A stretch of 64,000 nucleotides of DNA from Punica granatum (lineage: Eukaryota > Streptophyta > Magnoliopsida > Myrtales > Lythraceae): the NCBI RefSeq assembly GCF_007655135.1, contig NC_045133.1, positions 868,001-932,000 on the forward strand, read 5' to 3'. Positions 39,891-51,876 of the stretch are shown piece by piece. A program made the translations under genes and the position numbers. Every line of letters starts with the position of its first letter. Position 1 is the first letter of the stretch. The notes below the pieces were generated by a model. It was not told the origin of the DNA. It did not search any database and saw only the letters and a program-made list of their open reading frames with translations.

Positions 39891-40347
39891 ATGATATTTC
39901 TCTTTCGCGTAAATTGGCACATGCCGTTGGCATGCCTTATACATGATGTGGCTCTCGAGTTAATATGCAATCAAAATCGGGGCCTGAAGTAATCTAATTC
40001 GTTAATTACTTTCTTCTTTTGAGTTTGTGCATCCCTACATTTTACTCATCCATATGACATAATTAAAAACCTTTGAATAAATTCATCTCTTTACTTGTGA
40101 CTACAATTGGTTTACATTAAATTTTTTATTTATAATATTTTTATTCGACTTTCTATGAATAGAAAATAAAAAAAATAAGTTCGTTGAAATTACCGTTTAT
40201 TTTTTTATATATATATTTTAACAAATGTATTTCATTTACAATATTTTCTATTCGAATTTCGATTAAAAACGAAAGTAATAAGTGCTTAAATATTGTTATT
40301 TTGTTTTTTTAAGCAATTTAATTTTTTTATTTTTATTATATAAAACT

Positions 40348-40385
40348 TTATATACTTTTCTCTTTCAATTTGTTTCATAATATAA
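40348..40385. repeat. Direct repeat flanking duplicated block, left copy
   Basis: This 38-bp AT-rich sequence, TTTATATACTTTTCTCTTTC followed by AATTTGTTT(C)ATAATATA, recurs at 42133-42170 with one mismatch, just outside the second duplicated block. Confidence 0.8.
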
Positions 40386-40487
40386 AGATTAATTGCACAT
40401 GTGGTACAAAAAATTTCATGAATGTTTCAAGTTGATCCAAAATATTTTTTTAGTATTTTGTTGGTTCAAAACAACAAGAAGATAAAA

Positions 40488-42131
40488 GACATGCTGCTTC
40501 TCGAAGGTTACTACAGGTTATAAGGTCTTAGAGTGGATCCCGAGAAGACAGAGCTATACTGTGGAGGCACACCCGAGACTTTCACAGCTCGGTTGTACAG
40601 GCTTCAAAGCAAGAAGCACGCTCCCAGGGTCTTCCTTTGGTGTCGGGTAAGCTCTGAACAGCAACACGTGAGACTCTATTGACCGAATAACTAACAGAAT
40701 CAAGAGTTGGACATCCAGATATCTGTCTTATGCTGGGAGGGTTCAATTAATCAATTCTGTTATTTGTAACATGATGACATATTGGTGTTCTAGTTTTGTG
40801 TTCCTACGAAAGTTATCAAGCTGGTGAATCAGAGATGCAGAGTTTTCCTATGGAAATGCACAGAGCCTGTTACAGGAGAGGGTTCAAAGGTGAAATGGGC
40901 TGATGTCTGTTATCCACGAAATGAAGGGGTTTGGGTATTAGAAATCTTGAATACTGGAATAAGGTTTGTATAGTTAAAGACATTTGGACTATACTACTGA
41001 ATTCTGGTTCGATTTGGATGGCTTGAGTTACTAGACACTCATCTCTCATCTTTCCCTCTTTCTTCCATTCATTTTCCCTTATAACTAACTTGTAATTAAC
41101 TTTTATGCACTTATTTGATTGAGTTGAAACAAACACACCCTAAGGCTCCAACTTCCTCCCTTTCAAATTCCCCAGAGGGTGTCCTATATATATATGATGC
41201 TCAGAAACAACCGCCTTAGGCAATCCGGATGATCTTTGGTGAAGCACGACACGAGTGAAAAATATATAGGAGCCTTGAAGGTCCCTCCCTCCCTCAGAGC
41301 AGCTCACTCGGAATCCGTTGAGAAACTCGTGGACAACGGAAGTAATACCTGCCTTCCTATATTGTATATCAGTGGCACTTTCATCGTCATTAGTAACTGC
41401 AGGCAAACCTAGCTTAACTTGCCACCCCCTATTTCATACAGCAGCTGTTCTGTTCAGCAGCAACTCTTCCAGTTCTGGATAATTTTGCTTGGTCATTTTG
41501 CACGTTTCCCTGCAGGAGGCCGACGGGCCGACGTGGAACACCAGTGTCAATAATGCATGTCATTTTACCAATTGATCATCTCCTTTCGCAAGAGCTAGCT
41601 GCCTCTCTTGCCTTCTCTGTAGCTTCCTTTATTTGGTACCATTCTGCGCTAGAATTTTGAACCACTGTACCCTGCATGTTACTGGCCATGATTGTCAACA
41701 ATGAGGCAAAAACGCATAGGGGAAAGAAAGAAGAAAGAATATACTCACTTTCAGACAGCCTATTTGACCCTGAAGAACCCTTTTTTTTTTTTTTTTGGTT
41801 GATACTTTGTGATTAACATTTCAAGTTGTTTTATTTTCCTAATACGAACCAACCAGATAAGCTTTATATTGCCAGATCCTGGCTGTCAACGCTGCTTGAC
41901 GATAACCGCTGCTATTGGAGACAGTGAAGGTCGGTTTCTTAGAGAGATCGGTGTCTTACAAATTCAACCGCCATGTCCGGATCTTTGGAGGGGAAGTGAC
42001 CTGCACAGTGCAAATGACATCAAATGAGGATGGGTGGACCGTGAACGAAGGCATGGCACTCCATTACGTCCCCTCCTGGGACCAGTTTTGGGTATTTTCT
42101 AGGATAGTCTTTATGCACTAGCACAGCCATG
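40488..42131 (+). repeat. Second duplicated block (LINE fragment, MITE part, unknown block, C2-GRAM exon 8)
   Basis: Collinear with 35538-38841: LINE segment (40488-41020), right part of the MITE-like element, the unknown 0.7-kb block (41144-41875), then a C2-GRAM exon 8 pseudoexon (41876-42091) and the first bases of its intron. Relative to copy 1 it lacks about 1.66 kb (36107-37765 of copy 1), which accounts for the whole length difference (1644 versus 3304 bp). It carries LINE frame breaks of its own and is not coding. Flanked by 38-bp direct repeats. Confidence 0.9.
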
Positions 42132-42132
42132 T

Positions 42133-42170
42133 TTTATATACTTTTCTCTTTCAATTTGTTTTATAATATA
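42133..42170. repeat. Direct repeat flanking duplicated block, right copy
   Basis: Partner of 40348-40385 with one base difference. It starts two bases after the end of homology between the duplicated blocks. Confidence 0.8.
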
Positions 42171-42507
42171 ATATAAACATATAAACATTACTTAATGACT
42201 TTAAGGTTTTCGACAGTTTCGGGTGAGGTATGATTACAAACACAATAGGGAATGTTACTCGGTATACTTTTCATTTGGACACAGAAAGCAACGGTATGCT
42301 CCTTTCATTAGAAAAATAATAGAGGATTATTAATTTACATGTACCACGCGCATCATTAGAAATTTTTTTCATAAGAAACACATACTTCATTAGGTTTTTC
42401 AAAAAAGAAAAAAAAATTGTATAGAGATTACACGTTCATTCATTTCATTTTCTCCCTAATTCAAATAAACCTATTATTTCCTTTAATTAAAAGCCCTATA
42501 ACCAACA

Positions 42508-42660
42508 GAGGTTAGTTCAAGCGGTTCAGCGCTTGTTCCGCTAAAGTAAAGTATCGGATTCAAATATTTATGAATATAAAAGATTCATGCGGAGAAAGCT
42601 TTACCCTTAGTGGGCGTTCCGATTCCACTAGATTAGTTGGGAAAAGAAAGAAGTGATAGA
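42508..42660 (+). mobile_element. Probable tRNA-derived SINE
   Basis: TTAGTTCAAGCGGTTCAGCGC resembles a tRNA A box in sequence and spacing, and GGATTCAAAT about 35 bases later resembles a B box. Next comes a non-tRNA body ending around GTGGGCGTTCCGATTCC and an A-rich stretch. Not a functional tRNA: acceptor and anticodon stems do not form convincingly. Boundaries are approximate. Confidence 0.5.
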
Positions 42661-43400
42661 CAATAATAGGTAGTTATATGTTATAAAATTTACGATCATA
42701 CCGTACGACTATAATTATATTATTATAAGAGTAAAGTCGGAAATAGAAAGTGAGACATTAACATTTAACAGCTATTTTTGTTATATATAATTAGTATAAA
42801 GGTATGGTGATCATATATGTATAATCTTATTTGCCATCAATAATGAGAAAATTTGATCCACATCGATTGCAATCCGATTACCATAACTATCCATATTATG
42901 ATGAGGGAATTGGATCCCAATAAGATTCTATGTGATATTTGTTCTCGTCATTTGTATGTATATCTTATTACGAAATTTTGCCAAGTTCAGAACCACATGT
43001 GAGCAAATCTTATGTCAATTTATGAATTCAAAAAATTAACTAGGAGGTGTTTTATCATGATAAAACTAATAATAAATTAAATCATTATTTAACTAACGAT
43101 AAAATATAAAATGAAATAAAAAAGCGCCTCTATTGGACCTCAAAAACACAAAAGAAAAAAAAAACAAAAATGAATAAAAAAATCTGCTGAAATGTGAAAA
43201 TCAACAATATTTCTTACCCAGACGACGACAGCAGCAGAGGTAAGGTAACCGAAAGCCGCAAACTTTTAACTCAAACCCCCGGCCCCACTTCTTCTCTTTC
43301 CCTCGTCGTGTACTCTTCCTCTCGTGCCACGTTTCAGTTTAAATTCTTCTCTCACTGGCACAGGCCACGGCACAGACCCCATTTCTTCCTCCTTCCCTTC
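42661..43400. other. AT-rich intergenic DNA upstream of the C2-GRAM gene
   Basis: No gene recognised. From about 43190 the composition changes to the C-rich leader of the next gene. An in-frame upstream Met at 43194 exists, but its translation looks like untranslated leader. Confidence 0.45.
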
Positions 43401-43445
43401 CCGCCGAAGTCCACCCGCTCCGTATCCTTTCCTGCCAGTGCCACC

Positions 43446-46400
43446 ATGAGGCTCTACGTCTACGTTTTACAAGCGAGGGACCTGCCGGCGAAGGACTCCT
43501 ACGTCAAGGTCCAGGTCGGGAGGCACAAGTCCAAGACTTGGACTGTGAAGGGCACCCAGAACCCCGCCTGGAACGAGGAGCTCGTCTTCAGGGTCCATGA
43601 TCTCGACGAGGAAGTTGTGCTCTCTGTTTTCCATCCCGAAGGTGACGCCGCCAACGGGATGTTCGGCGGCTCCGGAGAGTTGATGGGTCGTGCCCGCGTG
43701 CCACTTCAGTCCGTGGCTGGCGAGGATAAGCAGACGCTGCCACCGACTTGGTTCCCCCTCGAGAGGCATAAAGCAGGGAAATTTATAAACAAAGATTGCG
43801 GTAATCAATCTTCTGCTTTTTCTTAATTCAATCATGTTCTTATCGGAATAATTAGCTTGGATAATATATATAGTATTTAAGGATGTGAGATGAGTTTTGG
43901 GATACTACCGGGCTCTTTCCGGGGCGAATTTCAATCATGATAAGAGTACGGGACAGTTTTTGTTATGTTTGGGGCTGTGGGGATCAGATTGTTGCTGTTT
44001 AGTTGCTCTATGAAGCTCCCAATAGGCGGCTTCAGTCTGTTATTCCGGCATTTCTATATGCATCCAGTGTTAGCTGCAGATATTATCGACTCGCATAGGT
44101 TGGGCAGGATTAGTATCTCCTCTTGGTGAGCTGATTGTCGACAGTAATCCTGCTTATATGTCTAATTTTCGAGGAAGTTGTAACTGTCACGAGGTGTACA
44201 TCACACGATTGATGATAATATCCTAATATATAAACCCGTCACCTTCGTGTGTGTTTGCAGGCAAAATTCTGGTCACGATTTCATTGCGTGGGAAATGCCA
44301 CGATAATTTGACTGACAACCATATGGCTTCTTCTGGGGTCCACAAAAATGAAGGTGAAGAAATGGATCCATCCTCCAAAGGGACAGGTGCGACCCACAAG
44401 ACCCACGACGGGAAACATCTAGTAAAGGCTGTTGCAAATCGTCTCGAGAAGATTTTCAGCAAGAACAATGAAGGTCCCTGGACTGAGGATTCCTCAGAAG
44501 TTTCTGCTGCAACATCAGATTACGAGGATTGTGCCGAGGAAAGCAGTTCCGATCATAGCTTTGAAGAAGCGATGGAGAGGATGAAATCGCACAGCAGTGG
44601 ACAAGATTTGCCCGAGAATTTGCAGGGAGGCATTCTTCTTGATCGGATATTTGCAGTTCCACCTTACGATCTGAATGCGGTTCTCTTTGGGCCCGATTCG
44701 CAGTTTAGACGAGACCTGGTGAATTTGCAGGGAACAACCGATGTCAAGGAGGGCCCTTGGACTTGGAAAGCAGGAGAAATATCACGTTTAACACGGGTTG
44801 TTTCATACACGAGGGCAGCAACAAAGTTGGTTAAGGCAGTCAAAGCAACAGAGGAGCAAACCTACCTGAAAGCAGATGGAAATTTTTTTGCTGTATTGGT
44901 ATCTGTGAGCACTCCAGAGGTTCCATATGGGAACATGTTCGATGTTGAGCTGCTCTACAAGATAATGCCGGGGCCTGTGCAAGCTAATTCAGGAGAAGAA
45001 TCTTCACATCTTCTTGTTTCGTGGGAAGTCCAATTTCTCCAGTCGACTATGATGAGAGGAATGATTGAAGGAGGAGTTCGTCAGGGCCTAAAAGAGAGCT
45101 TTGAACAATTTATGGACCTACTGGCTCAGAATTTCAAGATGATGAATACCTCCGACTCTTTGCACAAAGATCAAGTTCTCGCATCACTGGAAGGTGGACA
45201 CAAGTCCGATTGGAAATCAGCATTTCAATACTTTTGCAACTTGACTGTTATTTTCACCATTGCAATGTTTTTCTATGTCATTTCTCACATTGTAATGTCA
45301 AAGCCCAGCGAATATCAAGGGTTGGAATGCTACGGTGTCGATTTGCCCGACAGTTTTGGAGAGCTTGTTACTTGTGGAATTTTAGTTCTTCAATTACAGC
45401 GTGTTTATTACATGGTCTTGCACTTCGTAAAGGCTAGGCTGCAGAAAGGTAATAGAGTATGAAAACGGATCGATAATTTTTCTGTAATTTGTTCAGAACT
45501 TCATTACTAATTTTGTAATCAACTTTTGAAGGCGGAGATCATGGATTGAAAGCCCAAGGTGCTGGGTGGATCCTCACTGTAGCTTTGATCGAAGGGATGA
45601 ACTTAGCATCTCTAGACTCGACTGGTCTTCCTGACCCATATGTGGTCTTAACTTGCAATGGAAGAATGAGAACAAGTTCTGTCAAGCTCCAAACATGTGA
45701 TCCACAGTGGAATGGTGTGGCATCTTTATTCAATAGGAGTTCTTCAAGTTTTTCTAAATATTGCCCCAGCTAAAATAATTTTCTGCAGAGGTACTAGAAT
45801 TTGATGCTATGGAAGAACCGCCGTCGGTGTTAGATGTGGAGGTTTTTGATTTTGATGGCCCGTTTGATCAGGCAACCTCTCTTGGACACGCAGAGATAAA
45901 TTTCTTGAAGCATACTGCTACCGAACTGGCTGATATGTGGGTCTTTCTCGAGGGGAAGCTCGCTCAGTCTTCTCAGTCTAAGTTGCGTCTGCGGATCTTT
46001 CTGGACAACAATAACGGGGTCGAGACAATCAGGGACTATCTCACAAAGATGGAAAAGGAAGTCGGAAAGAAGGTAATACTGTCGCATTGCTCTCTTTTAT
46101 TAACTCTTTTACTGGATATTAACTATCATGTTATTTTGTTTGGATTACTTGCAGTTGAATCTACGGTCTCCTCACAGGAACTCAACATTCCAAAAGATAT
46201 TTGGGTTGCCAGCAGAGGAGTTTCTTATTAGTGACTTCACGTGTTCACTCAAGAGGAAATTGCCATTACAGGTTCTTGTTATTCTTCAGTTGCTCAATAA
46301 TTTTGTCCGGAAAGCAGCTATAAATCTTGCTTAGAGTTTGTATGTAACAATCCATGTAGGGGCGGCTCTTCCTGTCTGCAAGGATTGTTGGGTTCTATGC

Positions 46401-47518
46401 CAATTTTTTTGGTCATAAAACCCGGTTTTTCTTCCTGTGGGAGGATATTGAGGAAATCCAAATTCTTCCAGCGTCCTTGGCTTCAGTTGGAAGTCCCACA
46501 CTAGTAATAGTTTTACACAAGGGTCGAGGTCTGGATGCAAGACACGGTGCAAAGTCTCAGGATGAGGAAGGCAGGCTTTGCTTCTACTTCCAGTCGTTTG
46601 TATCATTCAACGTGGCAAGCAGGTATCACTTTTTTGAATAAGTTTAACGTCTCCTTAGCGAATATTTGTAAAAGGAAGTCGAGATTTACTCGATGTTGGG
46701 CAGAACAATTATGGCCTTGTGGAGGACTCGGACTCTGACTCCAGAACAGAAAGCACAAATTGCAGAAGAGCAGCAAGATCAAGAAAACGGCATAATTTCA
46801 GATGATCTTGGGTCCATTTTGGGCGGTGAAGATGCACAAATGTCCAAAATTTATGGTTCCGAACTTCCTGTTAGCGTAAGTGACCTTTATTTTATTCGTG
46901 ACTCTGAAAATGAAAATTGCATGAAAACAAAGTATATAAAACAGCAGATTTAACATCCATGTTGGATCGATGATGGTGCAGATAAGTTCTCTGATGGAAG
47001 TGTTCAGTGGGGGGGAACTGGAGCACAAAGTAATGGAGAGATCGGGCTGCCTTAATTATGCAACCACTGCTTGGGAGACAGTGAAGCTCGGTGTCTTTGA
47101 GAGGTCAGTGTCTTACAAATTCAATCGCCATGTCTCGATCTTTGGAGGGGAAGTGACCTGCACCCAGCAAAAGACATCCAATGAGGATGGGTGGACCGTG
47201 AACGAAGTCATGGCACTCCACAACGTCCCCTTTGGGGACCACTTTCGGGCATGTTCTCGGATCGTCTTTATGCACTAGTGCAGAGAAGTTGCACTCCTTT
47301 CTTTTTCGTAATCCATCTGCATTGTTTTTCAGGTACACTTCAGGTATCAGATTGTGAAATCAGTTCTAACTCATAGTTCCTGCAAGTGCGATGCGTATAT
47401 GGGTATTCTATGGCTCAAGAGCATCAAGTTCCAGCAGAGGATATCTCGGAACGTAACAGAGAAATTCACCCACAGGCTGAGGGAAATATTCGGGCTGGTC
47501 GAGAAAGAGATTCTTTGA
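43446..47518 (+). CDS. C2 and GRAM domain-containing membrane protein (At5g50170-like, two C2, two VASt)
   Basis: Likely membrane-contact-site or lipid-binding protein. Exons: 43446-43800, 44261-45448, 45532-45714, 45789-46072, 46155-46271, 46360-46622, 46704-46875, 46982-47248 and 47333-47518; about 1004 residues. Order: N-terminal C2 (about 1-105, starting MRLYVYVLQARDLPAKD); acidic linker; first VASt/START-like domain (about 240-440, LQGTTDVKEGPW, YLKADG, STMMRGMIEGG); hydrophobic segment near 455-480; second C2 (about 520-650, PYVVLTCNG, EVFDFDGPFD); GRAM (about 680-790, FGLPAEEFLISDFTC, KTRFFFLWEDIEEIQ); second VASt (about 850-1004). Domain order and residues match At5g50170 closely. Introns 1-7 are GT-AG. 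Intron 8 appears to use a GC donor at 47249 (CGG then GCATGT), because the family protein reads GDHFR directly into VHxRY. The only in-frame GT alternative (47264) would insert five residues. Membrane site and ligand are inference. Confidence 0.93.
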
Positions 47519-48539
47519 CAAATACTTCAGCTTTTATTATCGTTCATGTCAGTTTTTCTTCCCCCCCGCCCCCCCTACTTCCTTGAGATGCCAAATTCAA
47601 ATTGTACATTAGCTAGTAAGGAAGCCATGGCACATCGAAAGGAAGCCATGGCACATCGAAGTTCGCCACGAGAGGTATGACTAATGAGGAGTCTCCAAGC
47701 ATTGTCAACCATTCGGGGAGTCCTATCATGAGCCTGTTATCAAATCCCATCCTTCTAGGATGCAATCGGGCTACGAAGAAGAAGAAGAAGAAGAAGAAGA
47801 GGAGCATGAAAGGATAAGAGCCCAGTCTCGGATTTTATTATCCCGTATATGTCCTCGGCTCACAGCATTTCTTGTACTGCAAACTGGCCAGAAGATTGCA
47901 GCAATGAAAACCTTCTGTGAAATGAAATGCTATATTCCTCTTCTTACTTTTGGATTCTCGTTCGGCTTCATGAGAGGTTTGCTTCTAAACTTACCGTGTA
48001 TCTCTTGAACAACGTATTGTATGGTTCAACACGGGTTCATCCCTGTAGCAAAAGATCATTGTAGGAAACATTCGAGAGAAGATAACGTTCCATTGCCAGG
48101 CTAAAGTATTATGGGAATGAAGTGCATTTATTAGGCAGCCAATTGATTTAAATTTACAAGAGAGGACATCTAGAGAGAGAGACGAGGTTGAGGGTGGAAA
48201 TGAATAAATGCAAATAGTTTGAGGACTACATTTGTGTTGGGAAATATCGGCAGGCAGAGGCAGGGCAGAGATTTGGTGAAGCCCCCCATCCAATGGGCAT
48301 GCCGGATTTGACTCCGTTCCAATCCGTCCCCCACCATTTTCGTTGTTATCTATTCTTCCCCAACCAGCCAGAACGCTCTCGACTGCCCTTTTACTGCGAT
48401 CTTTCATTTCTCCCTCCATAACCATAACAAATAACCCATCAATCCATTTCTTCTCCCTCCAGAAAGTTTCCATCCTTGCCTCTGTAAGGAACCCCATAGT
48501 CCCTTCTCTCGAGTTGAGCTTCAGCTTCTGATTGAATCA
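47519..48539. other. 3' flank of C2-GRAM gene and upstream region of PIRL gene
   Basis: Short intergenic space between two same-strand genes. Holds a C-rich patch (about 47560-47576), a short direct repeat AAGGAAGCCATGGCACATCG (47619 and 47639), and a GAA microsatellite (about 47776-47802). Most of it (to about 48342) is duplicated at 39060-39890. Confidence 0.7.
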
Positions 48540-50854
48540 ATGGATCCCAATCCCAAGAGCCACCCCATCCTCTCCTACGTCATGTCCCGCATCCCCTCTA
48601 TGGGGCCGCGGTATGCTCTTCCCACCACCAGGGCCAGCGCCGGCGCCGGGTCCTCCGCTGGAGGTGGCCTCCCATCCGACTCGGTCGAGATCAGCATCGA
48701 CCAGCCCTCTGATCCATCCACGTCGTCCTCTCCGCCGCCGCCGCCGCAGATAGTCGACCGGATGCCCCACCTCGCCCACCCCAAGCTCTTCGCCTCCATG
48801 GCCAACGCCGTCACTAACGTTGCCCAGACCCGAGCCATCCTCAAGACCCTGGGCGACCGGCCCGACCACGAGGCCGTCGACGAGGCCCGTGCCAAGCTCG
48901 CCGAGATCGATTGCAACCTCGCGAAGAAGCTCGAGGAAATTGTTCTCTCGCCCCGGCCCTCCAACATTGACCTATTTGAGTGGCGAACTCACCTCGCTGA
49001 GAAGGAGAGGCAGTGCAGGGAGGAGGCCGAGAAGGAGAAGAGCTATTACAAGGGCATTATTGCCCTCGACGAGATGCATGAGGCCTATGCGAAGATGCTG
49101 AAGGAGGCTGAGGAGAATCTCGTGAAGATCTACGAGAATGCCACCGACGATAAGGAGGGGGGCGCGGAGGGCAGCGTGACCGAGGAAGTGAACGAGGAGG
49201 TTGTTGGGGTTCTGAGGGAAGGGCTGGGCTCCGATGATCTGCAGCGGGTGGATTTGTCGGGCCGGAGGCTGAGGATCCTGCCAGAGGCCTTCGGGAAGAT
49301 TCAGAGCTTGGTTGTGCTTAATCTCTCCAAGAACCAGCTTGAGGTTAGTTAGTGGGACCCTCCTATCGTTTTGGTTACTGAATGGAAGCGATGTTGATTA
49401 TTAGAATTTGATTTGGATGCATTGGATTAGAATTGAAACTGATGCTGAATCGTAAGGAAGATTTTGAAATATTGGAATGTCCTAGAAGTAGCATATGTGA
49501 TCAGGGAAGATATGATCGGCACTAAAATTCGGGAGTGCAGGACGCTCATGGATGCAGAATGTGAGCTGGTAGCCATTGAGTATCCGACGGGATTGGAGTA
49601 TATGCATATGCAGCCTTTACTTGGGCAATGTTTGTTACGAGGGAATATGAACGAAATTGGTCTGCTGGGCTGTCTTCATTTATGTTGCCGTTTCTCAGTA
49701 TGTTTCCATCCTTTTGAGCCGAAATGCTATATAGTATAACGTGTGTCCATCCCCTTTTTCATGTCAAATTCTGTGAAGCTCATTGTGAACATTGGGGAAG
49801 CAAGCCATATCGACTTAGGGTCATAACCTGTATTCTTTTGACTATGACGATCGTTGGTCAATCAATCTGGAAGACTCCACGTATCTATGATACACAACTA
49901 ACGATGAGAAGTAACAACTCCTAGTTTATTGGAATTTTGATCTGATTCATCTGTGTTTATGGGGACAGGCTCTTCCTGACTCGATTGCTGGGTTAGAAAA
50001 TCTGGAGGAGCTTGACGTGTCCTCGAATCTCTTGGCGTCACTGCCCGACTCCATTGGTTTGTTGCATAAACTGAAATATCTCAACGCATCAGGCAACAAG
50101 CTCACTTCTTTGCCTGATAGCATCTGCCACTGCAGGTAAGATCACCATTTCCTTATTTCATTCACTTCTCTTTGTATTTGTATGTTTCCTCGTACCTAGT
50201 CATGTTTGTTAAATACGTGTCAGATCACTGGTGGAGTTGGACGTGAGCTTCAACAGCCTCACATACTTGCCAACCAATATCGGTCATGATATGCCATATC
50301 TACAGAAGCTCTGCATTCAACTGAACAAGATCCGTTCACTTCCGACCTCAGTCTGCGAGATGAGGTCTCTGCGGCACCTGGATGCCCACTTCAATGAACT
50401 CCGGGGCCTTCCACTTGCAATTGGATATCTGACGAACCTCGAGACACTCAATCTGAGCAGCAACTTCAGCGACTTGACAGAACTTCCCGAGACGCTCGGG
50501 GACTTGACAAACCTCAGGGAGCTCGATCTCAGCAATAACCAGATCCACGCCCTTCCGGACACGTTTGGTCGGCTCGACAACTTGGTCAAACTCAACCTGG
50601 ACGAGAACCCTCTGGTAATCCCACCCCCAGAGGTCGTTAAGGAAGGAGTGGAAGCCGTGAAGGTCTTCATGGCCAAGAGATGGGTCGACCTATTGGTGGA
50701 GGAAGAGAGGAGGAGCATGCAAGAGTCACAGGAACAGGGACAGACAGGGTGGTTGACACGGAGCACTTCTTGGCTAAAGGGAGTTTCCGAGACTGTCACT
50801 GGGTACCTATCTCCGAGAAGTCCTAGAGACCCTTACCTCGATCAGCAGCTATGA
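48540..50854 (+). CDS. PIRL: Plant intracellular Ras-group-related LRR protein (PIRL1/3/9 group)
   Basis: Cytosolic or nuclear LRR protein related to animal SHOC-2/Ras-group LRR proteins; plant PIRLs act in gametophyte and embryo development. Exons 48540-49343, 49969-50135 and 50224-50854; 533 residues. The N-terminus [20 protein letters not shown] is characteristic of the PIRL9/PIRL1 subgroup. A coiled helical region follows (about 100-220, with charged [16 protein letters not shown] and [14 protein letters not shown]), then about ten LRRs of the LxxLDLSxNxLxxLP type (about 235-460). The tail ends with [12 protein letters not shown], including the GVYW-equivalent region used to define the family. 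No kinase or membrane segment. The 625-bp first intron has short frames with no domain. Which PIRL paralogue it represents is not certain. Confidence 0.93.
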
Positions 50855-51501
50855 TTGTTCGCCCATCTATAGCTCTTCCTCTTGGCATTTCCTGTTGCCT
50901 GTGTTCTTTCGGGATAAGTGGTGGGAATAGGCCAGTGTAAGTACAGGAATTGCAAGAAGTTAATAGGCAGAGCAAAAGTGCTGCGCATTTAGTTCTAGAA
51001 GACGATAGGTTTTGCTTCGGTTAGTACTTTTTACCATTTTGTTTGAGCTGTTGATGTTTTCTGCCTCGGTGGTTGTTTGCATAAAAGGCCTGGGACAGCC
51101 TTTGTTCAATCCATGGAGTGGCCATTGAAGTGGAATTAACTGCACTTTTTGGCGCATCACTTAGGCCTTGAAATCCGAAAACCTTATGAAAGAAAGATTG
51201 GGGCGATTTTGTTGTACTCCTGCTCACTTAGAACCGACTTTTCAATCGAATTAAACAACCGATTAGCCGACACACCTTCGAAGATGCATGCATTATGAAC
51301 AAAGTACTAAAATACTATGGAATTGCCAACCTCTGACCATGTGCAAGCACATGGTTTCCAATTCCTTTCCCCTCAATAATGTTCCTCAACCCCCCCCTGA
51401 TCAATCATAATGAGTGATAAACACATAATCAATCAAAGTAATCGGAATCACAATCTTCTTCAAACCTCCCTTCTCCTCCTCCCTCCTGGAGCATACTCGA
51501 G
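50855..51501. other. Intergenic DNA, 3' flank of PIRL gene
   Basis: Only the presumed 3' untranslated region and ordinary intergenic sequence; short chance frames. Confidence 0.45.
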
Positions 51502-51876
51502 ATGGAAATCGAGGAAACGAAGCTGACGAGAATGACGCTCTTATTCTCCGTCTTCTTCACCCTCCATGCTGTCCTGTACTACGTAGACCCCAGCACCTGC
51601 TGGTTAGCCTTCTATGCCTCGATCCTGCCAGTTGCTGGCATCTTGTTGGCCGCAGCCTTCCTCGTGATTGCAGCACGAGCCACGCTGATGACATGGATCG
51701 CCGTGCTCGTCCTGCTTGCCTTCTCAGGGAAACGCCGACGAGTTCTTGCCCTACAAGGTAGGAAGATAACGGCTGATGTTGCCATGTACTTGGTCAAGTT
51801 TGTGTTTCAAGGAAAGGGCGGAGCAGCCGCTGTTGTCTGTGCAGCTTTCGTTAGCTTCCTTCTTGTAGCTTTCTGA
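51502..51876 (+). CDS. Small multi-pass membrane protein, plant-specific, unknown function
   Basis: Single-exon frame of 124 residues. Short charged N-terminus, then three or four hydrophobic stretches: about 12-30 (FSVFFTLHAVLYYV), 33-60 (AFYASILPVAGILLAAAFLVIAA, a single long span), 62-74 and 107-124. Basic loops (GKRRR near 77; KFVFQGKGG near 98) sit between. The start ATG follows a CT-rich leader (51460-51490), and a clean stop is followed by plausible 3' sequence. GC content and codon usage match neighbouring genes. No family recognised; likely an endomembrane or plasma-membrane protein. Confidence 0.7.
   Translation: MEIEETKLTRMTLLFSVFFTLHAVLYYVDPSTCWLAFYASILPVAGILLAAAFLVIAARATLMTWIAVLVLLAFSGKRRRVLALQGRKITADVAMYLVKFVFQGKGGAAAVVCAAFVSFLLVAF

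Noticed and set aside
42508..42600. Possible functional tRNA gene
   Set aside because: A- and B-box-like motifs are present but the stems do not form a convincing cloverleaf; a SINE is the better reading.
43194..43445. In-frame upstream Met extending the C2-GRAM protein by 84 residues
   Set aside because: The extension reads like a C-rich untranslated leader, while MRLYVYVLQA at 43446 is the conserved family start.
47264..47332. Canonical GT donor for the last C2-GRAM intron
   Set aside because: It keeps frame but inserts five residues into a strongly conserved family segment; the GC donor at 47249 restores the family sequence exactly. Kept as the alternative to test.
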